Part shown: positions 18,315 through 29,630 of the stretch, one piece after another
Numbering within the stretch: position 1 is the stretch's first letter
Layout: each line of letters opens with the position of its first letter
Assembly: GCF_037975245.1 (NCBI RefSeq)
Contig: NC_092577.1
Coordinates: forward strand, 15,390,013-15,454,012
From: Apostichopus japonicus
Taxonomy: Eukaryota > Echinodermata > Holothuroidea > Aspidochirotida > Stichopodidae
Direction of reading: 5' to 3'
DNA length: 64,000 bases
Made by a program: the position numbers and the translations under genes
The notes under the pieces: generated by a model
What the model saw: the letters and a program-made list of their open reading frames with translations, nothing else
What the model was told of the DNA's origin: nothing
Database searches by the model: none

Positions 18315-21300
18315 ATGTCGAATAACTTAACGGAAAGCGAGTTTTCTTCCTTGGTAAATAGGCTTGCTGAGCCTGTCGCAAGACAAGTAATGAGAGTGGT
18401 GGGAGATCGAGAGCGTCCAACAAACACTAACAGGTAGGCTTAGCCTAACAAATTGCATAACTGTACTGGAGAGTTAGCCCAACTGCAGTGTTAGTACCAA
18501 CTTATCTTAGGGGCCCCTAGGCTAGGCCTAGCCCTATAAGCCTAGGCTAGCTATGGTAAAGTGATATATAGCCTAACCAGTTAGCCTACGCTAGTGCTAG
18601 TCCATGACCTAACTACGGTACGTTACACAAAGCTTCATATAACTAGTATGATTAAGGTTTTTGTAACATACTGTAATTACTAAGTTAGGCCTAGGCTAGG
18701 CCCCTACAGGGCCCTAGGTCTTTGTAGACCTGAGGCGGAAGCACAAAATCACATTTAGGATAGGCCAAAAAAATCAGCTTTTCAAGAAAATTCTTCTCAA
18801 AATAGGAAAGCAAAACTGAATCAGGGTCCCAATTTATGACCAAGCCATCAGACTCATTATTTAATGAAAATACATTTTAAAAGGCCAAGAAGAAAATAAA
18901 ATTGTTACTTAAATTGTATCAAAGTTATTATACTTACATTATTATTTTTTTAAATTAAACTTTAATAGACTTTCACACTTTAGGACGATTGTATTTGTAC
19001 CCTGAAAGTGCAATTTTGTTTCCTTGTTTTGTATTTCATCGTTTACATGTGGGCAAATGGTACATGTAGGTCTTCACCTCTGTGCATGATGCGCGCATGT
19101 AGACACAAAATGTGCATGTATGCACAGGACAAATTTTGACTTGCACAAGAATATAACTGATACCAAATTCATGTAGGGCTGAATCTACATGCACTATGCA
19201 TGTGGGTCAACATAACTTTGAAACAGTTTGTGAGAAAAATGCTAAATCGATCAGGAAGATACTTAATAAGGGTATGAACTCAATATATTATATATAATAT
19301 AATTCAATGTATTCTACACTCATTAATATAATATGTGACAAGACAGTTATCAGAAAGAGACATTATCTTATCAGATTTCACAAATACATAATTATACACG
19401 TTAGGCAGCAATCTTGCAAATGAAAATGGAAAAGAAATTATTTCCCCAAATGGTTAACTACAAAAAAACATTGTTCACAATTAAGTGACACATGACATAC
19501 CTTTCATAGTTTTTTTAATTTACATAATGCTCTTTTGAAATTCATTGTAGGAATGTGTTTCAGACTGCCCATGAGGAAATGCGGAACCTGTTCCGTTTTG
19601 GTGGTCGAGGGCAAGGACGTGGGCAGGCTCCGGCTAGGAGAGGATCATCTAGCAGAGGGACCAATCAAAGGTATCGCCCATATACCCAACAGGCATCAGC
19701 TGGGAAAGCTATTGATGTTGTCCTCCTTTTGACCCCAAATGAGTAAGTTTGACCTTCCTTCAATGTTGAATCACACTAAATTTCACTGTGCACATATGCC
19801 TAAGTAAAAAATTATTATAGATTACCTGTATTATGTAAATTCCTGAGTGCTCAATTTTTCATAGGGTTTTAAACATGGTATGATTTATTTTTGGTAGTGA
19901 CACAGGCAGACTACATCAGGGCCCACAGTGGGGGGGGGGTGAGGATTTTTTTCAAGATCAATTTAACAACCTTGGCAAATACTTAGATAATCATCACATA
20001 TATCAGACCCTACAAAACATGACTCTGACAATTCAAAAAGTGGGCGACATACTTGCCTTGGCCACAATGAATCTATGCAATCATGTTGGTATGTGCGGAC
20101 ATGTAGGGTAATAACGTCCGAGGCCTTGTACAAAGGAAGTTCTTGGAAGTAATACAGTACAATGTGATTTTCAACTTTCAAGTCATTAGAAGACAAAGGT
20201 TAGGGTATTGTCAATTTTACGTCTATTAGGTTAGGATAAAGGAAATTTCAATGAAGTCCTCGCACTGAATGTAATGGACACCTGTGTTTGTGTGTGATGC
20301 CAAGCTTGTAACCACGTTATCTCAGCAGTCCCAAGTTGGATTAATATCTTACTTGGTACATATGTTAGCCATATTGAGTAGATGATTCCTATTGATTTTG
20401 AAATAGGTCAAATGTCATATGAGGTCAATAAGGGTCAAACACTGAAAACCTTGTAACCAGGTTATCTTAGCAGTCCCAAGTGGGATTATTCTTACTCTTG
20501 GTACAAATGTTACCCATATTAGTAGAGTAGGTGAACCCTAATGATTTTATAAGAGTTCAAAGGTCATTTGAGGTTAACATGGGTAATTTGCTGAAAACCT
20601 TGTAATCAGGCTAGCTCAGTAGAGGAAACCTGGATGAAACTCGTAGTTAGTATGTAGGTCACCCATATTGGGGAGATGAATCCTATTGATTTTATAAGAG
20701 GTTAAAGGTCACTTGATGTAAGCATGGGTCAATAGCTGAAAACCTTGTAATCGGGCTAACTCTATATGGGAAACTTTATGAAACTCATAGTAGTTATGTA
20801 GGTCACCCATGTAGGTTTCTCAGAGTAGGGGAAACCTAAAATATATAATTTGGACAGAAAGGAGTTTAAAGCAATTTCATCATCAGAATTTTCAATTCAA
20901 GCAAGGAATCACAAAACCTTTTGGTTTTTTTATAGCAATTATATGCATGCAGTGTTCTCCACGAGGGGTTTTAGGGGGCGGCCCACCCAAGTGAAAATTG
21001 CCACCCCCAGAAATAGTTACAGCCCCTAAAAAAATCATGCCCCCTAAAAATAATCTGCCCCCTGAAAATTTGAAATGTTCCAGAATGTTTAATAAGATGT
21101 TTGTTATCAGTTATTGCACAAATTTTTCCTAAGTACCAAATTTTCATCATTCCACTGAGTTTCTATTGATTTGCTAAGAAGAGAAATGATCTCTGATGTA
21201 TTAGGACTGTCAATTTCCGTTTAATTTTCTATCCGTTTAAACGGTACAAATGAACGTTCGTTTAATGTTTAAACGGTATCCAATTCCGCGATGTTTGTCC

Positions 21301-24300
21301 ATAAACTTAACTTAATGTTACAGATACAATACACAAATAATGTAATAGTAAACTGTATATGGTGCACAAGTATGTATGCCTACGGTACAGTATCTACATG
21401 ATGCCTTGCACGATGTACACATGAGATTTCAAAATAAAAAAGGTTTCGAAGCAAAGCCTGGGAATTAAGTGTCATTTCCCGTGATCTAGCTAGGAGGTTT
21501 TTTTTGCAAAATGTTCTTGTATATTTGTGGAGAACACTGGCATGCCTAACGTTAGTGCCTTAGACACAAATAGTTACTTATAAGTAGCGTATAAATTGAC
21601 CATTTTGTGATGCATAGAAATCTGCTAGCCTATATACACCGTGGCTAAAATTAGCCGAATTAATACGTCTGGATTATTTTGTCGGTTACCGACGGGTATG
21701 GTCCAGGGTATCTTGGTCCGATTTTTCTCCCCGGTGCATATACATATAGGCTATGTACGTACATACATATTCTACTCTACAGATCCTCAACAATTAGAGG
21801 ACAGAACAGAGCAAGGCTGCATGAAATAGGATGCATTATTGATAAGTTCTTTTTCCACAAGTCATGGCAATCTGAAGAAGTAACAAGGAGGCTCCAAGAT
21901 GCTTTTGCTGATAGACTGAATGATGGATCTTCCATGAGGTAAATTATATGAAATATGCAGGGTTATAGGCAAGGAATCTGTGAGTGGCGGTTGATTTTTC
22001 GGGAGTGGCAGTCATATTGACACCCATTCATTTTACAGTACATTCATTTTAAAACACTGTTTACCAAATTTTGTACCAGTCGATGGGAAGCTATATCTTC
22101 TAACTTCCCTATCCCCACGGAAATAACTCATTTTGACGATTACAAGTATAGATCAATATGTTAGTTTATTATAATAGCATCAGAACCACTCTTGCACTTT
22201 TGCATATTTACATTCCGGATTTTGTCTCAAAGTTTTCAGATTCTAAAGCCTGAGGGGCAAACCTTGGTAGTTCCAAGATTAGCACAAGGAGAAAAAATGT
22301 CTGGAGCAAAGGTTTGTGACATTTTTGCTCAGAAAACCATGTACCTGCGCCCAGAGAGAAGGATATCTGTAGATACCTCGGTATGTATATTTCCTTTCAT
22401 ATATTAGGGGCAATTGGGAATTCAGTTAGCCGTGGAGGTTAATTTGCATGGGATAGGTGCTGTTATATCATGGGATAGTCAGCTATCCCCCAATATGAAA
22501 TAGCAAAATATTAACAAAATATTTATTAAACAAAATGACAAAAATAGAGACATTTTCATTAGTCACCTTGCTTAATTAAGGAAATATGTCAAATGTCATG
22601 TACCTGATGTTTCACTATACTTTAACCTCCCCAGAAACCCACAATGTGTAATAGAGCATCATGGGAAGGTGCTGTATTACAATCATTTTGTAACAACCAG
22701 CATTACAAATTGCTCATTATGACAATGTGCAAGAACATCAGAGCCTACAACTAGTCATAAACTACATTAAAAATATATTATTAAGTATATTTAAACAGAT
22801 AGGCATGATTTTATCACAGAAATTACATACCTAACATTTGAAACCTAAACTTGGCATAGATCTAGACTTAGCTATATACAGTAGTAGGCCTACTAAGCAT
22901 ATTAAGTGACCATTTTGGCTAGTCGACAATTGGCTGAATTTGACAAAATTTATATACAGATAGATAACTGTATTCCCTACCTACATATGTCAAATGGTTA
23001 TATTTCGAAATCTCATATTCATAGTATGAGGGGGGGGGGGTTTGGGCATTGGAGGGGGGGCGGTTAGAAATTTACATTATAGTTTTACCTGGCCACATTG
23101 TTTAACAAATAGGTGTGGCATCATTTATATTAGGCCTATAAATTATTACTGGCCAAAAAGTAAAACACTTCTTTTATTTCGGGGGAAATTAAATGTATAT
23201 ATTTACAGACATGAGACAAAATGGGAAACGTCGATGACGGTAGCCTGAAGCAATACATTTTGGTCTTAGGGAAGCTGGACCAACTTCGGGGCCCATGACA
23301 CCTATCGGATACCGAGTTTTCGATGACATAATATTAGGGTCACATTCATGACTGATCATTTCAGTCTCGCATGCAGTCCACCTGTACGGCCTATACATCT
23401 ACAGATACTACCTTGATAGAGGATTCGGTGAAGTTAATCATGAAGTGAATGGGAGAGGTATCCAAATTAGCCTTTTGTCTTTGCTACACATCCCGATGGG
23501 GCTGTGGCCCCCTCTGACTTCCACCCCTACAGTGATTGGTGCTAAACACAACACATTTTGCACAAATTACATCCGAAGACAATACCAGCTGAAAGTAATA
23601 TATAACTGCACACAAAGCGCGCTGATAATTCGCAATGTTCCCTTTAAAACCGGACTCCAGTCCGGACTCGGGTCTGAGATATTAGTTAAATTTATTGCAG
23701 ACACTGGTCAATCGCTGCAGAAGCACTGAATATTTGACTGTTCTTTGGTTGGGTTGGGTTGTCCTAGATTTTAATCCAAGATTGCTTATGGTTTATATCT
23801 GGTGCTCCTTGATATATAGGATGAGGAAGATAATGACATGCCAGACCCGTTCTTAGGACCATCATCATCATCACCATCATTAGCACATGCATCCTCATCA
23901 TCTAGATCTGGTTTGAGGTCCACTGCCCCTCAAAGGACATCAGCATTGACATCAGTATCCACAGCACAATGTGCCCCTCCAACAGCAAGAGCTTGCCCGC
24001 AGTGCACCTTTCTTAACTCATCTAACACAGATTACTGTGAGATATGTATCAATTTGAAAACAGCTACTCTGATAATATATGCTTTTTCTTTCTCTCAATT
24101 TTTGCACAAATCCACATATATATGACTCTGCACTCTGATGAGTATATGTGGCTTCAAAATCAAATTCATAAAATTCCATATCCTTGCCACATATCTGGTT
24201 TAGGGATATATATTTGTATCATGTCCACTAGAAGTTTACATACTCTAACCCTTGAGCTAGTGCAGAATGGACTCATTGGACTGGGGATCATCTTTATTAA

Positions 24301-27300
24301 TTAGGAGGATTTGTTTTATGGGCTTTTGGATATTTTCTTAATCATAAATAAAATATGATCAAATAATTAATTACTTCATTGCTAGAATGGTCAGGCATCC
24401 AACCAGTGTATATGGATGGGTCAGGGTTAAAGTGTCATCCAGCAGGGGCGGTGCCCATCGGGGGCACAGGCCCCTCCCTGCAGCGGAGTGCCCCCCTCCC
24501 CGTCTCGGAAAAAATAGGGCCTTTATGCTTTACCGTATACAATGTGTACAATAACACTTTTTGTTGGGGAATTTGGCACCCACGCCGGGGAACTCGGGCC
24601 CCCTCTTCGGGAAAATCCTGGCGCCGCCCCTGTCATCCAGTGGAACTGGGCCATAACTACATCATATTGAGTTTTCAGCTTTTTATTTTTAATTTCAGCC
24701 ACTCTGTCTCCATCAGTCAGTTCTGACAGTCAGTCAGTCTGTCAGGTCCTGCCATCGTCAGGGGATGATCCTTCCCAGCAAAGTAGGAAACTGAAGAATC
24801 CAGCTTCACTGATACAAGACTTCATATCCCTCATTCACTTCAACAACAAACCTACAAACAACCTATATGTTCATAGAGATGAACTACTTAATGACAACAT
24901 TGCCTTCTTCAAGAATTGCAGGTTTGATGCTAAGAGTGGACATCAGAGTGCACTTTGAAGGAGAAGAAGGCATTGATGCTGGAGGACTTATCCGTGAAAA
25001 TTTTTGTATCTTCTTTCAAGAGGTCCAGTCACCGGAAAAAAACCTAGTAATATCAACGCCTACAGGAAAACTGCTTCCTTCAAACAATCAATTCCACACA
25101 TTCTCAGGGATGTACCAGGTGTTGGGGAAAGCGATTGGCACTGCACTTCTGAATGAAGTGTCAGTAGAAATTCCCTTACATAAGGCAGTGATTGCAGTCA
25201 TACTAAAGAAGACACAGGAAGAAATTTATGCACAGCTGCATAAAAATGACATAATCGACTTGAGCCTCCAAGATTTCATAACAGAGGTAATGAAAATAAT
25301 ACATGTAGGAAAACAATTTTGAACCAAATGTTGATTATATATGTACCAAATTTCATGTGGATTCAACAATGTTTGGTAATTTGACCTAAAATGAACCCTG
25401 GTGACATCCATATGACCTTCAAATTCCTTGCCATTGTGATCATTCTTGTTAAATCAGTCAATCATTGGTCAAAAGGTCCTAAATTGTTGAATTCCCCATT
25501 TTGTAGTTAAAATTTGCATTAACTGGCTATTTTTAAAATGAACATTTAATTAGTGTAGTGTAGTATTAATTAGTGACAATTAGCAGTCCATGCTTATAAT
25601 CCCCCCTCAAAAAAAAATGTGTAAACAAGGTTTCTAAGCTTCATTTGTAACTTATAATAAGTGTTATACAATTGCACCAAAACAATTCTTTAGTAATTGC
25701 TTTTCCAACTATATGTAGCCAATTTGTGTCTAGTCAGTGACGTAGAATGCATATAGGTTCGGATGGCTGGAGATCATTTATGTGCTGATACACCAAAACA
25801 AATTATTATGTGTGCATGATTTTTCAGATGATAGTTAAAAGAATATTCCAGAGGAAAACTGATGTTCAACTTTGTAATGATTATTCAGAATCAGGCAATA
25901 TCTGTGACATCACAATTGCACATTGAATCCAGAAAGCTTTCGTTTTTCTTAATTTAATGATTTTAAATTATCCATGGAAATAGAATATCCAAGTAACAAC
26001 TGTTGTAAAATACATTTGTAATAAAAATGTTATAAACTTTGGCATACCATTTCAAATTGGAATTAACAAAGACTTTTCCACAGCAAGTGAGCTGATGACA
26101 TCACAAAAGTGGCCACATACCTAACCAAAATGATTTTGCTCTCGACTATTTCATATGATAAAATTTATTAATGCATTTTTCCTAATTTGTTTTTTTTTTC
26201 TGTCCTTAAAGCTATTGGAAGAGACAGATGAGGACATGTTTCAGCAACTGTTGTCTGATGAGAGCAAGCCAACACACTGGCTTGACAGCTGTGGGTGGCC
26301 AGCTGCAAAGGCAATGAAGGTGAGTGTACCAATTTAGATTGGCATACATGGGCAATATCATTCAATGAAAGAGTGGTTTAGTTGATGAAGTAATTGGAAG
26401 AGCTTAAAAGCACAAAGTTTAGCATATAAGTCATGCAAAGGAGGACCTTGTGTAAGTTGTGTAGCTTGGAACATCCAGTGATTTTGACAGAAATATATGT
26501 CCATAGATATGTTCCAGGAAATTGACATGTTATGAATTTTATTAAAGCCTGTATTTTCAAAGTTAGGTCCTGTTTATGGTTTTCATGACAGTGTACATGC
26601 ATGACTATCACTAGTTTTAAAAATGTAGGTCAGGGCTAATTATGACTGCCACCCCCCCCCCAAAAAAATACAGTTGGCAAATCAGCTGTACACCAGAGAC
26701 ATTATGTATAAAAATCAGAAAGAAATCCCCACCACTCAAAAAATGACCTTATTAGGCCACTGACTACCATGGTTATGTTAGATGAGATTGTACACAATTA
26801 CAGGCTGATAAGTTAATTAGTTGTTTATTGTTTTGTACAGGTAGAAAACAAACATGACATAGCTCTTTGTCTCATGTTCCATTATACCATTGGGATAAGG
26901 AGGGATGCCATCGATGCCATGCAGAAGGGTCTCTTGGATTGCATTCCAGAGCTCCACATGGTTGATCTAGAAGCCTTTGCAGATCTCTAGGCTATCAGAC
27001 CAATCTTGGCCAAGGATTTGAAGATCATGGTGCAAGAAGCTTTGCAAAAGCTTGACAGACCTGCAGAGTCTGAAGGGTATCGGAGGACTGTCAGCTTTAT
27101 ATCCAGCTTCTTCACAGATTTGGGTAATTAATTACCTCTAATTATGACACTTCCAACATATCGTAAGGCTCAGTTATTTTGGTCTGGAAATTCAAGCTCA
27201 CTACATGTGCAGACTACATTTTTGGTTGCAATTCCAAAGGCCGAGTAACCTTTGCAACCCTGTCGGTATGTTTGTATTATATATTAATATTCGTGAGTGG

Positions 27301-29630
27301 GTGGGGCTTAATGCTTAATCCCTCAAAGTAGTTTGTAAACATGGAATTGTAGAAACAATATGATGAACTACTGTCATATTTAATTGTTAGGTGCTCCATG
27401 ATTAGATGTGCCCTATTTTTTTGTTTTCCATGACATGAATATTAATGAGTGGCAGGACAGTCAAATTCTTAAAATGTCAGTATTTTGCTATTGCATGTCC
27501 AATTTACTTCATACTTTGTCGTGTGATGTTAGATGATCATCGATGAGAGATCCTCATTAATATTCATGAATGCATTATTAATGCTAAATTTATCAGAATG
27601 GCCTGTAAACATAAAAGAAGTATATTGAATTTATGTCAACTTGAACTGGTAGATGTCCCAAGATATGCCGTATAGTTGTCTATGCCATGAATAATTGTTA
27701 GCGGGCGGGCTAAAATGTCAATATCTTTGCGAATGTATGTCTGATCAGCTTCATCCTTGGTATGGTGATAGATGATGAGATGTTCATTGGCACATGACAA
27801 TGGAATTCCTCACCTCTCTCCAATGTTCAGGTATGTCAGATAACTAATAAAATTTCACCAATGGCATTGGAACCACTAAATCTTTTGGTTTTCTGGTCAA
27901 ATACATTCATATTCAAAATTATATGAAATGCAAGGTTTAAAACAATGATGTGTTGCAATAGCCTTTCATGAGAAATTTGTATAAACAGACTGTCTGATGG
28001 CTTTTATATTGCCAACTTGGAAATACTTATGATATTACTTATTGATTCATACAAACACTTATTATTACATATTATACCCATGCCTTTAATACTCATTACA
28101 ACAGAATAATCATACGGATGATCTATACCACAAAATAGCCAGAGTGTCATTTGTCATACATCAAACATGATATACCTGTATATTTTCATCAGAATTTGAA
28201 ATATTTTTATATAAAATATATATTATGAGGATGCTTGGCTTAATACTTAACCACTGGAAATAGCTAGAGATTACAAGTACAGATCAATATGATTTATGGT
28301 TACCATACTTGATATTTGTATTGACAGTACTTGACTACTAATCCATCATTTTTTTAGTTTTTTATTCAGTGCCTCATAGATATTAATTAAGTAGGATATT
28401 TATACAGTTCTATTAGTAAAATTTTAGTAAGGCTCAGGGACCTTTGTGATCATGTATGTGTGTTTGTCACTCGAGAACAGGCTCGGCCAGCTGGTCTTGA
28501 TGACAGTATCTATCAGCAACTGGCTTTTTGATCCTTGCCTTGGCTGCAAGGAATCTATGCAATCACGTTGGCGTGTGTGGACGTGTTTTGCAGCAGGTCC
28601 GAGGACTTGAACAAAGGAATTCCAAGTCCTTGGAAGACAAATTCAATAGAAACAAAAGGTCTTAGGACGTTCGGACAATGGTAAGGGTATTGTCAGGTTA
28701 GGGCGCGGACAAAGCAAATTACAATGGAGTCCTCAGACATAGTGTAAAACCCACCTGTATGCGTAAATGTGTGTGTGTGTGTATGGACATGTAGGGTCAT
28801 AACGTCCGAGGACTTGAACAAAGGAATTTCAAGTCCTCGGAAGACAAACAAAGGTTAGGGTTTTGTCAATGTGAGGGTCTATGAGGTTAGGATAAAGGTA
28901 ATTTAAATGAAGTCCTCTGACTGAATGTAATGTACACCTGTGTGTGTGTGTCATGTGTGTGTGTGACACCAAGCTTGTAACCACGTTATCTCAGCAGTCC
29001 CAAGTTGGATTAATCTTATTCCTCGTACATATGTTGCTTGTTATGTCTTAAGAGTTGTCTGGTGAATGTGCTTGACTTGAATTGACTACCTCACTGTTGT
29101 GTGTAAACATGTGACAGCTTGCCAGTCTTGACAGGCAGATGCATCATGTTGTATAGGTGTGGTGTGGACCTATTGGTTTCATTTGCAATATAATGCATAT
29201 TAGCTTACAGTATTGAAAACTTTGCAAAAAGGCTAATGATAACACTTTTTCATATTTTATGGCATTGGAACCACTAAACATTTTGGGGTTTATGATTGTA
29301 TAGTATTCACAAAAATATACTTATCATAGCCTGATCAATAAAATGTATTTATGATTCCCATTGGTTCATAACAAAAAATATATGTTCTATTTTTTAGATG
29401 ACACAGACGCACATATTCTTGCAAAGTTTGCAACTGGCAGCCCTTCATTCTCCCCTGACCAGAAGCTAACAATTGCTGTTAACACCTTACGTCCTGAGGA
29501 GGTTTCACCCATCGCCAATACTTGTCAGTGTTCAATCATGTTTCCTCAGGGCCATACCACCTATGCCTCTTTCAAAACAACAGTACTGGACAGGATGGCA
29601 CAGACTGGTGATTATTTTGGGAGGTTTTGA
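18315..29630 (+). CDS. HECT-type E3 ubiquitin ligase with RanBP2 zinc finger (transposon-borne)
   Basis: Nine exons join with consistent phase: 18315-18433, 19551-19742, 21783-21938, 22233-22380, 23820-24045, 24699-25286, 26212-26319, 26841-27123 and 29398-29630. The order is a short N-terminus (MSNNLTESEFSSLV), an RG-rich stretch, a domain with FQILKPEG and MYLRPERR, an acidic/Ser-rich linker, a RanBP2-type finger (CPQCTFLNS...YCEIC) and the HECT domain (EEGIDAGGLIREN, catalytic Cys in ANTCQCS, C-terminal GRF). HECT ligases take ubiquitin on the Cys and pass it to substrates. Two breaks are seen: a +1 shift near 24931-24937 and an in-frame TAG at 26988-26990. This copy is therefore probably non-functional unless these are assembly errors. 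Resemblance to G2E3-like HECT families is from memory. Confidence 0.82.
18434..19550. other. HECT gene intron 1
   Basis: GTAGGC donor and TTGTAG acceptor. AT-rich; includes a CCTAGGC-rich stretch (18500-18720) and ATGCACA microrepeats near 19080. No feature supported. Confidence 0.6.
20040..20350 (+). repeat. Dispersed repeat shared with 28540-29030
   Basis: Shares GGACATGTAGGGT, AACGTCCGAGG, GAATGTAATG and ACCACGTTATCTCAGCAGTC with 28540-29030, same orientation. Non-coding, in HECT intron 2. Confidence 0.8.
20305..20815 (+). repeat. ~147-bp tandem repeat, about 4 copies
   Basis: Degenerate head-to-tail units each opening CTTGTAA(C/T)C, then TCCCAAGT-type or GGAAAC-type words, CCCATATTG, CTATTGATTTTATAAGAGGT and GGTCAATA...CTGAAAAC. 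Lies in HECT intron 2. Confidence 0.75.
20950..21539. mobile_element. 590-bp non-autonomous TIR transposon in HECT intron 2
   Basis: Starts CAGTGTTCTCCACGAGG and ends TTGTGGAGAACACTG, a 14/15 terminal inverted repeat, with a 5-bp duplication GCATG on both sides (20945-20949 and 21540-21544). The interior has GCCCCCTAAAAA-type repeats and no ORF. A second family member lies inverted at 39870-39983. The superfamily is not assigned. Confidence 0.8.
23820..24045 (+). CDS. HECT gene exon 5: Ser-rich linker and RanBP2-type zinc finger
   Basis: Opens DEEDNDMPDPFLGP after an ATATATAG acceptor, runs through a Ser-rich linker and ends in CPQCTFLNSSNTDYCEIC. The C-x2-C-T-F-x-N...C-x2-C pattern is the RanBP2/NZF finger, which typically binds ubiquitin or RNA. 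The only usable GT donor (24046) falls inside the last Cys codon, so splicing to 24699 would change that Cys to Ser. Either the real donor differs or this copy has lost the fourth zinc ligand. Confidence 0.7.
24443..24632. mobile_element. 190-bp MITE with 8-bp target duplication (hAT-like)
   Basis: Ends CAGGGGCGGTGCC and GGCGCCGCCCCTG (12/13 inverted match), flanked by an exact 8-bp duplication TCATCCAG at 24435-24442 and 24633-24640. Eight-base duplications and CAGGGG ends are typical of hAT MITEs. No ORF. Sits in HECT intron 5. Confidence 0.88.
24699..25286 (+). CDS. HECT gene exon 6: HECT N-lobe
   Basis: From a TTTCAG acceptor the frame reads TLSPSVSSDSQS...NNLYVHRDELLND and, after a one-base shift near 24931-24937, VDIRVHFEGEEGIDAGG, LIRENFCIFFQEV, HTFSGMYQVLGKAIGTAL to DFITE and a GTAATG donor. 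GE-x-G-x-D-x-GG and the (G/M)xxxGKAI motif mark the HECT N-lobe that binds the E2 enzyme. The shift is not in a homopolymer. Confidence 0.85.
25287..26211. other. HECT gene intron 6
   Basis: GTAATG donor and CCTTAAAG acceptor. AT-rich, no feature supported. Confidence 0.55.
26841..27123 (+). CDS. HECT gene exon 8 with in-frame stop
   Basis: Begins VENKHDIALCLMFHYTIG after a TTGTACAG acceptor and ends at a GTAATT donor in phase with exon 9. Codon 50 is TAG (26988-26990) within AFADL-stop-AIRPIL. The frame is open on both sides, so this is a single nonsense change in the HECT domain. Confidence 0.8.
27124..29397. other. HECT gene intron 8 with repeats
   Basis: A 2.3-kb intron. Includes several TATTAATATTC(A/G)TGA microrepeats (27280-27570) and the dispersed repeat at 28540-29030, with TGTG microsatellites near 28770 and 28940. 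Confidence 0.55.
28540..29030 (+). repeat. Dispersed repeat shared with 20040-20350
   Basis: The unit TGTAGGGTCATAACGTCCGAGGACTTG is present one and a half times (about 28575 and 28795), followed by the CTTGTAACCACGTTATCTC block also found at 20305. Non-coding. Confidence 0.75.
29398..29630 (+). CDS. HECT gene exon 9: HECT C-lobe with catalytic Cys
   Basis: Starts after a TTTTTAG acceptor (DDTDAHILAKFATG), with SPDQKLTIAV, PIANTCQCSIMFPQ and DRMAQTGDYFGRF, then TGA. The Thr-Cys pair in NTC is the thioester site of HECT ligases, and the short aromatic tail matches the usual C-terminus. Confidence 0.88.
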
